NCBI RefSeq assembly: GCF_000963945.1
Contig: NZ_BAMW01000011.1
Span: forward strand, 1 to 64,000
Source: Acetobacter indonesiensis
GTDB taxonomy: Bacteria; Pseudomonadota; Alphaproteobacteria; Acetobacterales; Acetobacteraceae
Direction of reading: 5' to 3'
DNA length: 64,000 nt
Below, in pieces: positions 18,021 through 27,085 of the stretch (its first letter is position 1; each line of letters starts with the position of its first letter). A program made the translations under genes and the position numbers. Under the pieces are notes generated by a model. It was not told the origin of the DNA, ran no database searches, and saw only the letters and a program-made list of their open reading frames with translations.

Positions 18021-19151
18021 ATGACCGGACGCTCCCTGCCCCCTTCCCTTGCCTCTGCCAAGCGGCTTGTTGTCAAAATTGGCAGCGCATTGGTTGTGGA
18101 TGCAGAAAAAGCAGCCCCTCGACAGGCCTGGCTGACCAGTGTTGCAGAAGATATTGCCCTGCTACGCAAACAGGGCACTGATGTTACGGTTGTGTCGTCC
18201 GGTGCTATCGCTCTGGCACGCCACACACTTGGGCTTACCAGTGGGCCTTTGCGGTTAGCAGAAAAGCAGGCAGCAGCGGCTGTGGGCCAGATTAGTCTGG
18301 CGCAAGCATGGAGCAACGCTCTTTCGGCACAAGGGCTGACAGCCGCCCAACTTCTTTTAACACCGGAAGACACGGAAGACCGGAAACGGTATCTGAATGC
18401 CCGCGCCACGTTAGACACATTGCTGGGTCTTGGCTGTGTGCCGGTGATTAATGAAAACGATACGATTGCTACGGCTGAAATCCGCTTTGGTGACAATGAC
18501 CGCCTTGCCGCCCGCGTAGCCCAGATGACAGATGCAGACCAGCTTGTGCTGCTGTCTGATATTGACGGCCTTTACACGGCTGACCCACGCACAGACCCGG
18601 CAGCCACTCATCTGCCCGTTATCGAAACCCTGACGCCTGAAATTGAGGCAATGGGCGGAGAACCCCCACCCGGCTATTCATCTGGTGGTATGCGCACCAA
18701 ACTACTGGCCGCCAGCATTGCCACACGGTCAGGCTGCGCCATGGCCATTGCGCTTGGCAAACTTGACCACCCGTTACGTGCATTGATGGAAGGGGCACGG
18801 TGCTCCTGGTTTTTACCCCAGACATGCAGCCAGACCGCCCGCAAACAGTGGATTGCCGGCAGCCTGACCCCGGCGGGGGAAATCATGATTGATAGGGGGG
18901 CCGCTGACGCACTGCGGAATGGCGGTTCGTTGCTCCCCGCAGGTGTGAAAGGCGTGAAGGGTGACTTCACACAAGGCGATCTGGTCGTTGTGATTGATGA
19001 GTCAGGCCGTATTCTGGCGCGCGGTCTGACATCTTATGATGCTGACGATGCCCGCCGCATCGCAGGCCATCGCTCGTCAGAACTGGGGGCCATTCTGGGC
19101 TGGCAGGGGCGTGATGAGATTATCCACCGGGATGATCTGGTGGTTGTATGA
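18021..19151 (+). CDS. proB: Glutamate 5-kinase
   Basis: A 376-residue enzyme phosphorylating L-glutamate, the first step of proline synthesis. The amino acid kinase domain runs from KRLVVKIGSALVVDA to about residue 260, with TVVSSGAIALARHTLGL, PVINENDTIATAEIRFGDND and the DIDGLYTADPR motif. A PUA domain covers about 280-365. The usual partner proA is not downstream, so it must be elsewhere. The next feature is a bidirectional terminator. It follows obgE by 152 bases, a common pairing. Confidence 0.95.
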   Translation: MTGRSLPPSLASAKRLVVKIGSALVVDAEKAAPRQAWLTSVAEDIALLRKQGTDVTVVSSGAIALARHTLGLTSGPLRLAEKQAAAAVGQISLAQAWSNALSAQGLTAAQLLLTPEDTEDRKRYLNARATLDTLLGLGCVPVINENDTIATAEIRFGDNDRLAARVAQMTDADQLVLLSDIDGLYTADPRTDPAATHLPVIETLTPEIEAMGGEPPPGYSSGGMRTKLLAASIATRSGCAMAIALGKLDHPLRALMEGARCSWFLPQTCSQTARKQWIAGSLTPAGEIMIDRGAADALRNGGSLLPAGVKGVKGDFTQGDLVVVIDESGRILARGLTSYDADDARRIAGHRSSELGAILGWQGRDEIIHRDDLVVV

Positions 19152-19172
19152 CCCCTCACTAATTACAAAAAC

Positions 19173-19209
19173 AAAAAAGCCGGTGCAGAAAACTGCAACC
19201 GGCTTTTTT
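19173..19209. terminator. Bidirectional terminator between proB and the convergent gene
   Basis: AAAAAAGCCGGTGCAG pairs with CTGCAACCGGCTTTTTT apart from one bulge. A-run and T-run at both ends let it stop transcription from both sides. Confidence 0.85.
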
Positions 19210-19232
19210 CATGATTATCGTTGCACGTCCTG

Positions 19233-19901
19233 TTACAAAGACGACTTGGTATTAGCGGGCCAGTTCAACATTGGCTCGGTACGGCCTGTCTGGGCGTCAT
19301 AGCGCCGGTGGCCCTGCGGTTCGTCCCGGTCTTTTGAAAAATCAGGACGATAAGGAGGCTGATTGGCATCTGGTGCCCGATCACGCCGAATGACATTGGC
19401 TAATGGTTCTGTCCGCCCCTCAGGATAGACTGTCTGTGCAGCCTGATCATGCCACGGCATACGACGGGCTGACAGACCAGCCGGTTCAACCGAGGCCTGA
19501 GGCATGGGCGGTGCTTCGTTCCGGGGCTCATAGGCGTCTGAAACCTTTGGCGCACGAACGCTTGTCAACACCGGCGCAACAGGGGGTGCAGATGGTGCCG
19601 GGACAGGTGCTGGCGGCCGGATTTCCTCAACCACTGCCTGGCTGCGGGCTACAGGCCGGTCAAACATATCGCGTGACAAACTGCCAGTTTCCACACCCTG
19701 AGCCGACGCCAGACGAACGGAAATCGCGCGGACATCGGCATGAAGTTCCTGCACAAGCAGTTCAAGTTCGGCCAGACGGCCTTTCACGCCAAACACCGCA
19801 AACGGCGTCATAAGAAAGCCAAGACCGAACACGATCAGCACAGCCAGAAGAACAAGCTGTGCCCACAGCGGCATCCAGTCAGGTAAAGACAGTGACATCA
19901 T
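19233..19901 (-). CDS. Hypothetical membrane-anchored protein with coiled coil and proline-rich tail
   Basis: I do not recognise this 222-residue protein. Residues 13-38 form one hydrophobic segment (AQLVLLAVLIVFGLGFLMTP), followed by a short predicted coiled coil (GRLAELELLVQELHADVRAI). From about residue 85 it is Pro/Ala-rich and looks disordered, ending in a polar Arg/Asp-rich tail. Layout suggests an inner-membrane protein with a soluble tail. It lies convergent to proB and upstream of gapR in the same direction, with 105 bases between. Confidence 0.75.
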   Translation of the reverse strand: MMSLSLPDWMPLWAQLVLLAVLIVFGLGFLMTPFAVFGVKGRLAELELLVQELHADVRAISVRLASAQGVETGSLSRDMFDRPVARSQAVVEEIRPPAPVPAPSAPPVAPVLTSVRAPKVSDAYEPRNEAPPMPQASVEPAGLSARRMPWHDQAAQTVYPEGRTEPLANVIRRDRAPDANQPPYRPDFSKDRDEPQGHRRYDAQTGRTEPMLNWPANTKSSL

Positions 19902-20006
19902 GATGAACAGACCCCACGCGCCATAAATATGCTGCCCTTACAGGCCCCGTGAAAAAGAACGACAAAGACCTGCGGCCAGAACCCCTGACACACGGCAGCA
20001 CCTACC

Positions 20007-20279
20007 TTACATGCCCAGAGCGCGACGGTAGATATCAAGCAGGGTTTCCTGCTCTTCCACTTCGGCAGGCTCCTGCTTCCGCAGGCGGATAATCTGCTTG
20101 ATCACCTTGATATCAAACCCGGCAGACTTCGCTTCGGTAAAGATATCCTTGATATCGCCTGCCAGCGCCTTGCGTTCCTCTTCCAGACGCTCAACACGTT
20201 CAATAATGCTGCGCAGTCGGTCTGCGGCAATTCCACCCACAGCGGCATCATCACCACCGGCAAAACCTTCGGTATCCAT
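20007..20279 (-). CDS. GapR-like DUF2312 nucleoid-associated protein
   Basis: A small protein of 90 residues matching DUF2312 throughout: ADRLRSIIERVERLEEERKA, then AGDIKDIFTEAKSAGFDIKV, KQIIRLRKQEPAE and the end DIYRRALGM. The Caulobacter member GapR binds AT-rich overtwisted DNA ahead of replication forks. The mostly helical, dimer/tetramer-forming sequence fits that role. I choose ATG 20279 because of AGGGGA upstream and the family's usual length (about 89); two in-frame ATGs upstream lack ribosome sites. It is divergent from zwf. Confidence 0.9.
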   Translation of the reverse strand: MDTEGFAGGDDAAVGGIAADRLRSIIERVERLEEERKALAGDIKDIFTEAKSAGFDIKVIKQIIRLRKQEPAEVEEQETLLDIYRRALGM

Positions 20280-20539
20280 GCGTCTGTTCCCCTGTTTGCT
20301 TGCCATGTTCGGGCCATCATGACGCACAGTCTTTCTGTGAGCCAGACCCAAGCACCAAAGCGGCGGGCTTATCGCGCACGGGCCGCCGGGTCAATTACCT
20401 TGACAGCCGGAAATCTTGCAGACAAACCCTCTCCCTTGATCGCCTCCCCTGCGGCCCGGCATTGTTACGGTGTTTCCAATACGTTCTATTTCCGGGGTTT
20501 ATCAGGGGGCCCCACGCATCTTGCGGGAGTAAAAACTCA

Positions 20540-22012
20540 ATGGCGCATGTCAATCTGATTGAGCCGTTCGACTTCATTATTTTCGGCGCCACTGGCGATC
20601 TGACCATGCGCAAGCTGCTGCCAGCCTTCCTGCGGCGCTTCCACGCGGGCGAATTCACGGACGATGCGCGACTCATCTGCATTGCCCGGTCTGAACTGAC
20701 GGTCGAAAAATTCCGCCAGCAGGTGCGCAGCGCATTGAAGGAGTTTGCGTCCGACATCAGCAAGGACAACGCGACCCTTGATAGGTTTCTGGCAATTCTG
20801 TCCTATGTACCGATTGACGCCACACAGCCTGACAGCGATTGGGGGCCTGTGCGTGATGCCCTGAAAGATCAGGACAGAACCCGCGTGTTCTATCTAGCGA
20901 CGGCCCCTGCGCTATATGCACCGCTCTGTGCCGCTCTGGCCGAGCACAAGCTGATAACCCGTCAGTCCCGCATTGTTCTTGAAAAGCCCATTGGGGTGAG
21001 CCTGAAAACGGCCACGGAGATCAATGACGGCGTGGGGCGCTATTTCCCTGAAGAGTCGATTTACCGCATTGATCATTATCTGGGAAAAGAGGGTGTGCAG
21101 AATCTGCTGGCCCTCCGCTTTGCCAACCCGGTGCTGGAAAAGCTGTGGTGTGCAGATGCCATTGAGCATGTGCAGATTACAGCGGCTGAAACAGTCGGCG
21201 TAGGGACACGCGGTGCTTACTATGACGAATCCGGTGCCATGCGGGATATGGTGCAGAACCACCTGTTACAGGTGCTGTGCATGGTGGCCATGGATGCCCC
21301 GGCGTCACTCAGCGCGGATGATCTGCGCAATGAAAAGCTGAAAGTACTGAACGCCCTGCGCCCCATGACACCGGACATGGTGCGGCAGAACGTGATCCGC
21401 GGCCAGTATATTGCCGGACGGATAGAGGACAAACCGGTACCCGGTTACAGTGAAGATCTGGGCCACGACCGCACGTCCAACACGGAAACCTTCGTCGCCA
21501 TCCGCACCAAAATCCGGACTGCACGATGGGGCAATGTGCCGTTCTATCTGCGCACGGGCAAACGCATGGCCGCCAAAAGCACGGAAATTGTGCTTCAGTT
21601 CAAACAGCAGGTCTGGCCCATTTTTACCAACACCCCCTCCCCGGGGCGGCTAGTCATTCGCATTGCGCCCGATGAGGGACTATCGCTGGTTGTCGCCTCA
21701 AAAGACCCAGGCGCAGGCGGGTTCCGTGTGCGGAATGCCGCGCTGAATATGTCTTACGAAAATCAGTTTACCATTGAGTATCAGGATTCTTACGAACGCC
21801 TGCTGCTGGATGCGGTGCGGGGTAATCCGGCCCTGTTCATCCGTCGTGACGAAGTAGAAGCGTCATGGCGCTGGATTGAACCTATTCTGGATTCCTGCCG
21901 CCATTCCCTTTCTCAACTTGAGCCCTATCCGGCGGGTAGCTGGGGGCCGGCATCCACGCGTGCCCTGCTGGCACGTGACGGAGCCATGTGGCACGAAGAC
22001 ATGCTGACATGA
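20540..22012 (+). CDS. zwf: Glucose-6-phosphate 1-dehydrogenase
   Basis: A 490-residue cytoplasmic enzyme oxidising glucose-6-phosphate to 6-phosphogluconolactone, the entry to the oxidative pentose phosphate pathway on which acetic acid bacteria rely. N-terminal coenzyme motif FDFIIFGATGDLTMRKLLPA; active-site RIDHYLGKEGVQN starts at Arg176 with Lys183 as substrate-binding Lys; C-terminal domain ends QLEPYPAGSWGP. The ATG at 20540 has GGGAG upstream; the frame before it is unconserved. Its stop overlaps the start of the next gene (ATGA). Confidence 0.97.
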   Translation: MAHVNLIEPFDFIIFGATGDLTMRKLLPAFLRRFHAGEFTDDARLICIARSELTVEKFRQQVRSALKEFASDISKDNATLDRFLAILSYVPIDATQPDSDWGPVRDALKDQDRTRVFYLATAPALYAPLCAALAEHKLITRQSRIVLEKPIGVSLKTATEINDGVGRYFPEESIYRIDHYLGKEGVQNLLALRFANPVLEKLWCADAIEHVQITAAETVGVGTRGAYYDESGAMRDMVQNHLLQVLCMVAMDAPASLSADDLRNEKLKVLNALRPMTPDMVRQNVIRGQYIAGRIEDKPVPGYSEDLGHDRTSNTETFVAIRTKIRTARWGNVPFYLRTGKRMAAKSTEIVLQFKQQVWPIFTNTPSPGRLVIRIAPDEGLSLVVASKDPGAGGFRVRNAALNMSYENQFTIEYQDSYERLLLDAVRGNPALFIRRDEVEASWRWIEPILDSCRHSLSQLEPYPAGSWGPASTRALLARDGAMWHEDMLT

Positions 22013-22464
22013 CCCAGAAACCGACAAAACCAACCACAACCGCCCCCCGTGCGCCCCTAAAGAAACGCAGCCTGCGCCAGCATATTCTGCGCAGGCTGGC
22101 GTTGGTGCTGCCCATAACCGTTCTGATGGTTGTTCTTGCCCGTAGCGGAATGATCGACACCCTGACAGACCGCTACACCTTCCGGCCTGAAAGCTGGTTT
22201 GATGATACGGCTCTGGTGCGCCATCTGCGGGTTTTGGTCACGCATAACGGCATGACGCATGATCGCCCGGATTGCCTGCTGTTTGTGGTCAACGGAAATG
22301 ATGCACCCAATGCATCCCGCATTGACGTGATGCAGAAACATTCCGGCACCTGCCCCGGCCCCAAAGATGAACTGCCCAAGCTGTTCACCTTACGGGTTGA
22401 CCGTATGAACCGCATCATCATGTCCGATCAGGGATCACCCGGCACGTTTCATCCTATTCCGTGA
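22009..22464 (+). CDS. Hypothetical single-pass membrane protein coupled to zwf
   Basis: A 151-residue protein I do not recognise. A basic N-terminus (RAPLKKRSLRQHILRRLALV) leads into one hydrophobic helix at about residues 28-45 (ALVLPITVLMVVLARSG), so most of the protein is probably periplasmic. The rest is a small domain with two cysteines (DCLLFVV, HSGTCPGPK) that could pair. It begins at the ATGA overlapping the zwf stop and so is translationally coupled to zwf. A hairpin terminator follows at 22549. Confidence 0.75.
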   Translation: MTQKPTKPTTTAPRAPLKKRSLRQHILRRLALVLPITVLMVVLARSGMIDTLTDRYTFRPESWFDDTALVRHLRVLVTHNGMTHDRPDCLLFVVNGNDAPNASRIDVMQKHSGTCPGPKDELPKLFTLRVDRMNRIIMSDQGSPGTFHPIP

Positions 22465-22548
22465 GGTCTTCTTTCAGAAGCCCTCAATAAACGGGAAATG
22501 CTGCCGCCTGAAAAAGCAGGTTTGCAGGTTGGTTGTTCCGCCACACAT

Positions 22549-22583
22549 AATCAGGGCGCATACATGAAATTCGCGCCCTGATT
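22549..22583. terminator. Bidirectional hairpin between convergent genes
   Basis: AATCAGGGCGC (22549-22559) pairs perfectly with GCGCCCTGATT (22573-22583), an 11-bp stem with a 13-base loop. It lies between the zwf unit and the convergent esterase. T-runs are weak on both sides. Confidence 0.65.
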
Positions 22584-22606
22584 TATTTCATCAGAACCTG
22601 AAACGG

Positions 22607-23695
22607 TTAAACGCTCTTCCCGCTTGAAGTCTTTGCAAAAGCTTTGCGCAAAGCCCGCGCTCCAGCACGAAGCGCAGATTTCCCCGGCGGCATCAGAGAA
22701 TAGAAATTCAGAAATCCATGCAGCGCACCGCGATAGCAGATATAGCGCACAGCAACGCCCGCTGCTGTTAGAGCCCTTGCGTAAGCTGCCCCTTCATCCC
22801 GCATAGGGTCACATTCAGCCGTAACAATCAGTGCAGGTGCAAGACCCGTCAGATCGACGCACTTACCCGGAACAAAGCGCGGTGCAGTCCAGTCTTCCTC
22901 ACAGGCAATATACTGTTCGCCATACCACTGCATGGACCGGCGAGAGAGAAAATAACCCTCGGAATAGAAATCATGCGACGGAAAAGCCTCTGCCCCGTAA
23001 AGGGACGGATAGTAGAGTAACTGCAAAACCGGTGCCTGCACGGCCCCGGCCTTGGCATCCTGCGCCAGTACCGCAGCCAGATTTCCCCCGGCACTATCAC
23101 CCGCAACGGCAACGGCCCCACCCCAATGACGGTGCGACGCCTCCACAAGCCAACGCAACGCAGCCAGAGCATCATCAGCGGCGGCAGGGTAAGGATGTTC
23201 CGGGGCCAGACGATAATCGGGCAGCAGCACAGCCGCGCCAGAGGCGCGTGCCAGCCGACAGCAGATACCGTGGTGCGAATTAAGCCCACAATGCACAAAG
23301 CCGCCCCCATGCAGATATAAAACGGCTCCCCTCACCCGACCATGCGGCACATACAAACGGGCCGCCATAACCCCACCGGCACCATCGGGAATGGAAAGAG
23401 CATAGACTTTCCGCAAGCCAAAGGCTGAAAGACGCGTGGGAAAGGATGGGGTATCCATGACCTTTCGCAATGTTTTCAAAAAAGACGCCTGCGCAACAGC
23501 ATGATCCACAACCTGCTCCGGCGCGGGAATAGACGGCATACTTTCCTGCTCCAGCGCCTGTTGCCGGGTTGAGCGCGCCACCTTGCGGGCACGATGTGCC
23601 GCCTGCCATTTGATCCATCCCAGCAAGATACGCGCTGGCAGATTAGGGGTGATGGGCGCGGTCTCGTTGTGGTGCCGAGCGAAGTGTTCTGCCAT
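22607..23695 (-). CDS. Alpha/beta hydrolase, hormone-sensitive-lipase family esterase
   Basis: A 362-residue enzyme. Oxyanion-hole motif HGGGF in VLYLHGGGFVHCG, nucleophile in VAVAGDSAGGNLAAVLA, acid in VTAECDPMRDEG and catalytic His in RGALHGFLNFYSLMPPGKSA complete the triad. The PDYRLAPEHPYPAA motif is typical of family IV (HSL) carboxylesterases. Substrate unknown, likely short acyl esters. The N-terminal 80 residues form the cap; no signal peptide. It stands alone, convergent with the zwf operon. Confidence 0.92.
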   Translation of the reverse strand: MAEHFARHHNETAPITPNLPARILLGWIKWQAAHRARKVARSTRQQALEQESMPSIPAPEQVVDHAVAQASFLKTLRKVMDTPSFPTRLSAFGLRKVYALSIPDGAGGVMAARLYVPHGRVRGAVLYLHGGGFVHCGLNSHHGICCRLARASGAAVLLPDYRLAPEHPYPAAADDALAALRWLVEASHRHWGGAVAVAGDSAGGNLAAVLAQDAKAGAVQAPVLQLLYYPSLYGAEAFPSHDFYSEGYFLSRRSMQWYGEQYIACEEDWTAPRFVPGKCVDLTGLAPALIVTAECDPMRDEGAAYARALTAAGVAVRYICYRGALHGFLNFYSLMPPGKSALRAGARALRKAFAKTSSGKSV

Positions 23696-23835
23696 GGTGC
23701 GCCAGACCTCCTGTATGATTCATCTGCTGTGCAAGCCTGGTAAAATCTGGCGCAAGACGGGCCGTAACGACAAGGCCCCCAATCGATTTTGCGTTTTCCC
23801 TTGACCTGCCTGCACAGCCGACGCAGGGTGCAGCC

Positions 23836-24243
<408 letters not shown>

Positions 24244-24271
24244 ATTACATACATTTAAGACCCATCACCCG

Positions 24272-24286
24272 TGGGATTTCATGGGC
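24272..24286 (+). promoter_or_regulatory. Two TGGGN boxes with 5-bp spacer (possible distal MraZ site)
   Basis: TGGGA (24272-24276), five bases, TGGGC (24282-24286). The spacing equals that of the MraZ recognition repeats described in E. coli. Only two units are present and it lies 273 bases before mraZ, so it is a weaker candidate than the site at 24449. Confidence 0.35.
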
Positions 24287-24448
24287 AATCTGCATAAATC
24301 ACACTAAAATGAGAACATTTTAGGAACATTCTATGGTTATCTTTTGTTTACTGTTACTGTATTGATTATCTTCAACGCCCGAACAGTTCTGATAGAATAC
24401 TTTATAAATCGCAGTTTTCTGCTGTTTTTTCTGTCGTTTTAATTTGCC

Positions 24449-24473
24449 TCCCATAAAATCCCATGCTATCCCA
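24449..24473 (-). promoter_or_regulatory. MraZ-binding box: three TGGGA repeats spaced by 5 bp
   Basis: On the minus strand TGGGA occurs three times (24469-24473, 24459-24463, 24449-24453) with exactly five bases between. This is the pattern known to bind the octameric MraZ regulator. It sits 86 bases before the mraZ start. A weak sigma-70-like pair (TTGTTT, 17 bases, TATCTT, around 24352-24380) lies just upstream, which would put the box downstream of the promoter. MraZ probably represses its own operon here. Confidence 0.75.
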
Positions 24474-24558
24474 AACCACACCATAGAAGTGGTGCAGGCG
24501 GCACCGTTCCCGCTGTTCTGCGAACGGAAAGGTTTGACTCGGAAGGATTTCGTCTCTC

Positions 24559-25032
24559 GTGAGTGTGTTCCTCGGCACGCATGAAAATCGATTCGACGCA
24601 AAAGGGCGCGTTTCGATTCCGGCCGGGTTCCGCACAGTCCTGAAGGCTTTGCATACGGAAGGTGATTCTCTGGTGATTTTGCGCCCATCGCACACCATGC
24701 CCTGCATTGAAGCCTGGCCGTCCGCTGCGTTTGCCCATCTGACGCAACCGCTAGACCGTCTGGACATGTTTTCCGACGAGCACGATGACTTGGCCGCTGC
24801 CCTGTATGCAGACGCCTACCCCATGGACCCTGACCGTGAAGGCCGTATCATTCTGCCTGATTTTCTGCGCGACCATGCCGGGCTGACAGATGCCGCCAAT
24901 GCTGCCTTCATGGGCGTGGGCCGCACATTTCAGATCTGGGAGCCTGAAGCCGCAAAGCAGCGCCGTGCCGAAGCGCGCATGCGGTCCCGTCGGGTGAGCA
25001 TTCCTGCAGCCCGCGAAGGCGAGGCTCCATGA
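24559..25032 (+). CDS. mraZ: Transcriptional regulator MraZ
   Basis: A 157-residue AbrB-like regulator with two tandem MraZ domains: [20 protein letters not shown] in the first and [20 protein letters not shown] in the second, each with the DxxGR signature. It forms ring octamers that bind TGGGN repeats and control the dcw cluster. Start is GTG at 24559, with GGAAGGA about 10 bases upstream. It is the first gene of the cluster, and its TGA overlaps the ATG of rsmH. Confidence 0.96.
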   Translation: MSVFLGTHENRFDAKGRVSIPAGFRTVLKALHTEGDSLVILRPSHTMPCIEAWPSAAFAHLTQPLDRLDMFSDEHDDLAAALYADAYPMDPDREGRIILPDFLRDHAGLTDAANAAFMGVGRTFQIWEPEAAKQRRAEARMRSRRVSIPAAREGEAP

Positions 25033-26045
25033 ACGCCATGCCTAATGCTATTCCCATGCCCGACACCGCTGGCCACATTCCCGTCATGCTGGCGGAAGTG
25101 CTGGACGCCCTGAAACCCGTTGACGGGGACGCTATTCTAGACTGCACGTTTGGCGGCGGCGGTTACACCACAGCCATTCTGAACAGTGCCGATTGCACCG
25201 TGTGGGGGATTGATCGCGACCCGGACGCCATTGCCCGCGGTCATGCGCTTGCCCGCACGTTTGTCGATGCGACGGGGCAGTCTCGCCTTCACATGCTGCA
25301 TGGTGGTTTCGGCTCCATGCAGGAACTGACGCAGCAGGCCAATGCCCCTGCCTTCAACGGCATTGTACTTGATCTGGGCGTTTCTTCTTTTCAGCTTGAT
25401 GAGGCCGAACGAGGTTTCTCCTTCAAGCAGGACGGTCCGCTGGATATGCGGATGGCCAAAAGCGGGCGCACTGCCGCTGATCTGGTCAATACTGCGCCAG
25501 AAACAGAACTTGCTGATATTTTCCATTTCTATGGGGAAGAACGGCACGCCCGCCGTGTTGCGCGCGCCATTGTGGCTGACCGGGTCGAAACCCCCTTCAC
25601 CACCACAGCCCAACTGGCCGGTTTGATCCGCCGGGTGGTGCCGTCTGACCGGTCTGGTATTGATTCCGCCACCCGGTCCTTTCAGGGTCTGCGCATCGCG
25701 GTCAATGACGAATTGGGTGAAATCGAACGCGGTCTTGAACAGGCGCTTGATCTTCTGGCCCCCGGTGGGCGGCTGGTTGTTGTATCCTTCCATTCTCTGG
25801 AAGACCGTATTGCCAAACGGGTTATGGGTGCCGCCACAGGCAAGACCCAAAGTTTTTCACGATATGATCCGCGCGCGGCACTGACAAAGGGTGATGATTC
25901 AGCCTTTACGGCGCTGACCGGGCGGCCCATACGTCCCGGTGACGCCGAATGCGCCGCCAATCCGCGCGCCCGCAGTGCCCGCCTTCGTGCTGTTGTTAAG
26001 CGTAATTCTGATGTTGCTTCCTTAGGTAAAGGACAGACTCCATGA
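25029..26045 (+). CDS. rsmH: 16S rRNA (cytosine-1402-N4)-methyltransferase
   Basis: A 338-residue SAM-dependent methyltransferase (formerly MraW). [15 protein letters not shown] opens the fold, [11 protein letters not shown] is the SAM-binding loop, [19 protein letters not shown] is the family hallmark and [16 protein letters not shown] closes the catalytic domain. It methylates N4 of C1402 in 16S rRNA. ATGA overlap with mraZ, and its own stop overlaps the ftsL start. An N-terminal extension of about 15 residues before GHIPVML is unconserved. Confidence 0.97.
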   Translation: MNAMPNAIPMPDTAGHIPVMLAEVLDALKPVDGDAILDCTFGGGGYTTAILNSADCTVWGIDRDPDAIARGHALARTFVDATGQSRLHMLHGGFGSMQELTQQANAPAFNGIVLDLGVSSFQLDEAERGFSFKQDGPLDMRMAKSGRTAADLVNTAPETELADIFHFYGEERHARRVARAIVADRVETPFTTTAQLAGLIRRVVPSDRSGIDSATRSFQGLRIAVNDELGEIERGLEQALDLLAPGGRLVVVSFHSLEDRIAKRVMGAATGKTQSFSRYDPRAALTKGDDSAFTALTGRPIRPGDAECAANPRARSARLRAVVKRNSDVASLGKGQTP

Positions 26046-27049
26046 TCCCCCGGCCTTTTACTTGCTGCTGCGCTGTCCTGGCCATTTCATCGGGTTTCTT
26101 TCTTTATACAAAGAAACATCAGACAACCGTGCTTGATCAGCAGATTTCAAAAATCGTCGCTGATACCGAGCGCACACGCTCCCAGACAGCCATGTTGCGG
26201 ACGGAATGGGCGCTGGAAAATCAGCCAGAACGCCTGACGCGTCTTGCCGAGCACAATCTGGTTGACCTGCACCCCATGGACCCGGCGCAGTTTGTGCGCA
26301 TGGCCGATCTGGACAAACATTTGCCCTCCACAGGTCGTGGTCCTGCTGAAGACCCGCGTGCGGGTATGGTTTCCGCTACGCTTGCGTCCGCTCAGACGAA
26401 TTCTGCCGCACCACCCCACACCCCCGTTGCCGTTGTAGCCGAAGCGAAACCCGCTATCCGGCCAGTCGCCGCGCAAACGCATGACCATGCAGACGCCGAT
26501 GATGACGCGGCGACTCCCCATGCGGCCACTATTGTTGCAGATGCAGCGCCTGTTCGGGCCAAGCCCCCAGTACGGGCCGTTATTCGCCATGATGTTGCAC
26601 CGCACATGCTTGATGAAGACGGTGTAGAGGCTGCACCGGTTCGCACCGCGCAGAATATTCCTGCCCCCACACCGCGTCCGGCAATGCCGCATCGGGCACC
26701 ACAGATCCTGGCTGATGCCTCCATGCGTCCGGTTGCACCCACAACGCGTCCGATCGCAACAGTGGCAAGTGTAACGCCAGCACCGCAGCCAGTTGTTCGG
26801 CATACCCCGGCTGTGCCCCGCGTGGCATCAGTGACACCACGCGCGACAGCACAGGATAGCGACGGTGAGCAGCAGGTCAGGCATCCGCTTCCGGTAACAG
26901 TTGCAAGCTGGCACGCGGCCCGTGCCCGCCATACTCCGGCCGCATCTCCCGGATATGTTGAGGCCAGAGCAACATCTTCCTACAGCAGTGCGTCATTGCT
27001 GGGTCGCGGGGATGATGCTCTGCCGCCGCCTGTACCGATGACCAACTGA
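26042..27049 (+). CDS. ftsL: Cell division protein FtsL with very long C-terminal extension
   Basis: Position between rsmH and ftsI and sequence both say FtsL. Residues 1-90 carry a short N-terminus, one membrane helix ([14 protein letters not shown]), a coiled coil and the motif [20 protein letters not shown] followed by LDLHP-like [11 protein letters not shown]. FtsL forms the FtsQLB complex in the division septum. The protein continues for about 240 residues of Ala/Pro/Val/His-rich low-complexity sequence; usual FtsL is about 100-130 residues. The extension would lie in the periplasm and looks disordered. Confidence 0.85.
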   Translation: MIPRPFTCCCAVLAISSGFFLYTKKHQTTVLDQQISKIVADTERTRSQTAMLRTEWALENQPERLTRLAEHNLVDLHPMDPAQFVRMADLDKHLPSTGRGPAEDPRAGMVSATLASAQTNSAAPPHTPVAVVAEAKPAIRPVAAQTHDHADADDDAATPHAATIVADAAPVRAKPPVRAVIRHDVAPHMLDEDGVEAAPVRTAQNIPAPTPRPAMPHRAPQILADASMRPVAPTTRPIATVASVTPAPQPVVRHTPAVPRVASVTPRATAQDSDGEQQVRHPLPVTVASWHAARARHTPAASPGYVEARATSSYSSASLLGRGDDALPPPVPMTN

Positions 27050-27085
27050 TTTTTTCTTCCTGCCTGAAAGTGTTTCTCCCCAACA

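Noticed and set aside
25137..25850. 237-codon open frame on the minus strand, opposite rsmH
   Set aside because: Antisense to rsmH, no motif; an effect of GC-rich codon use.
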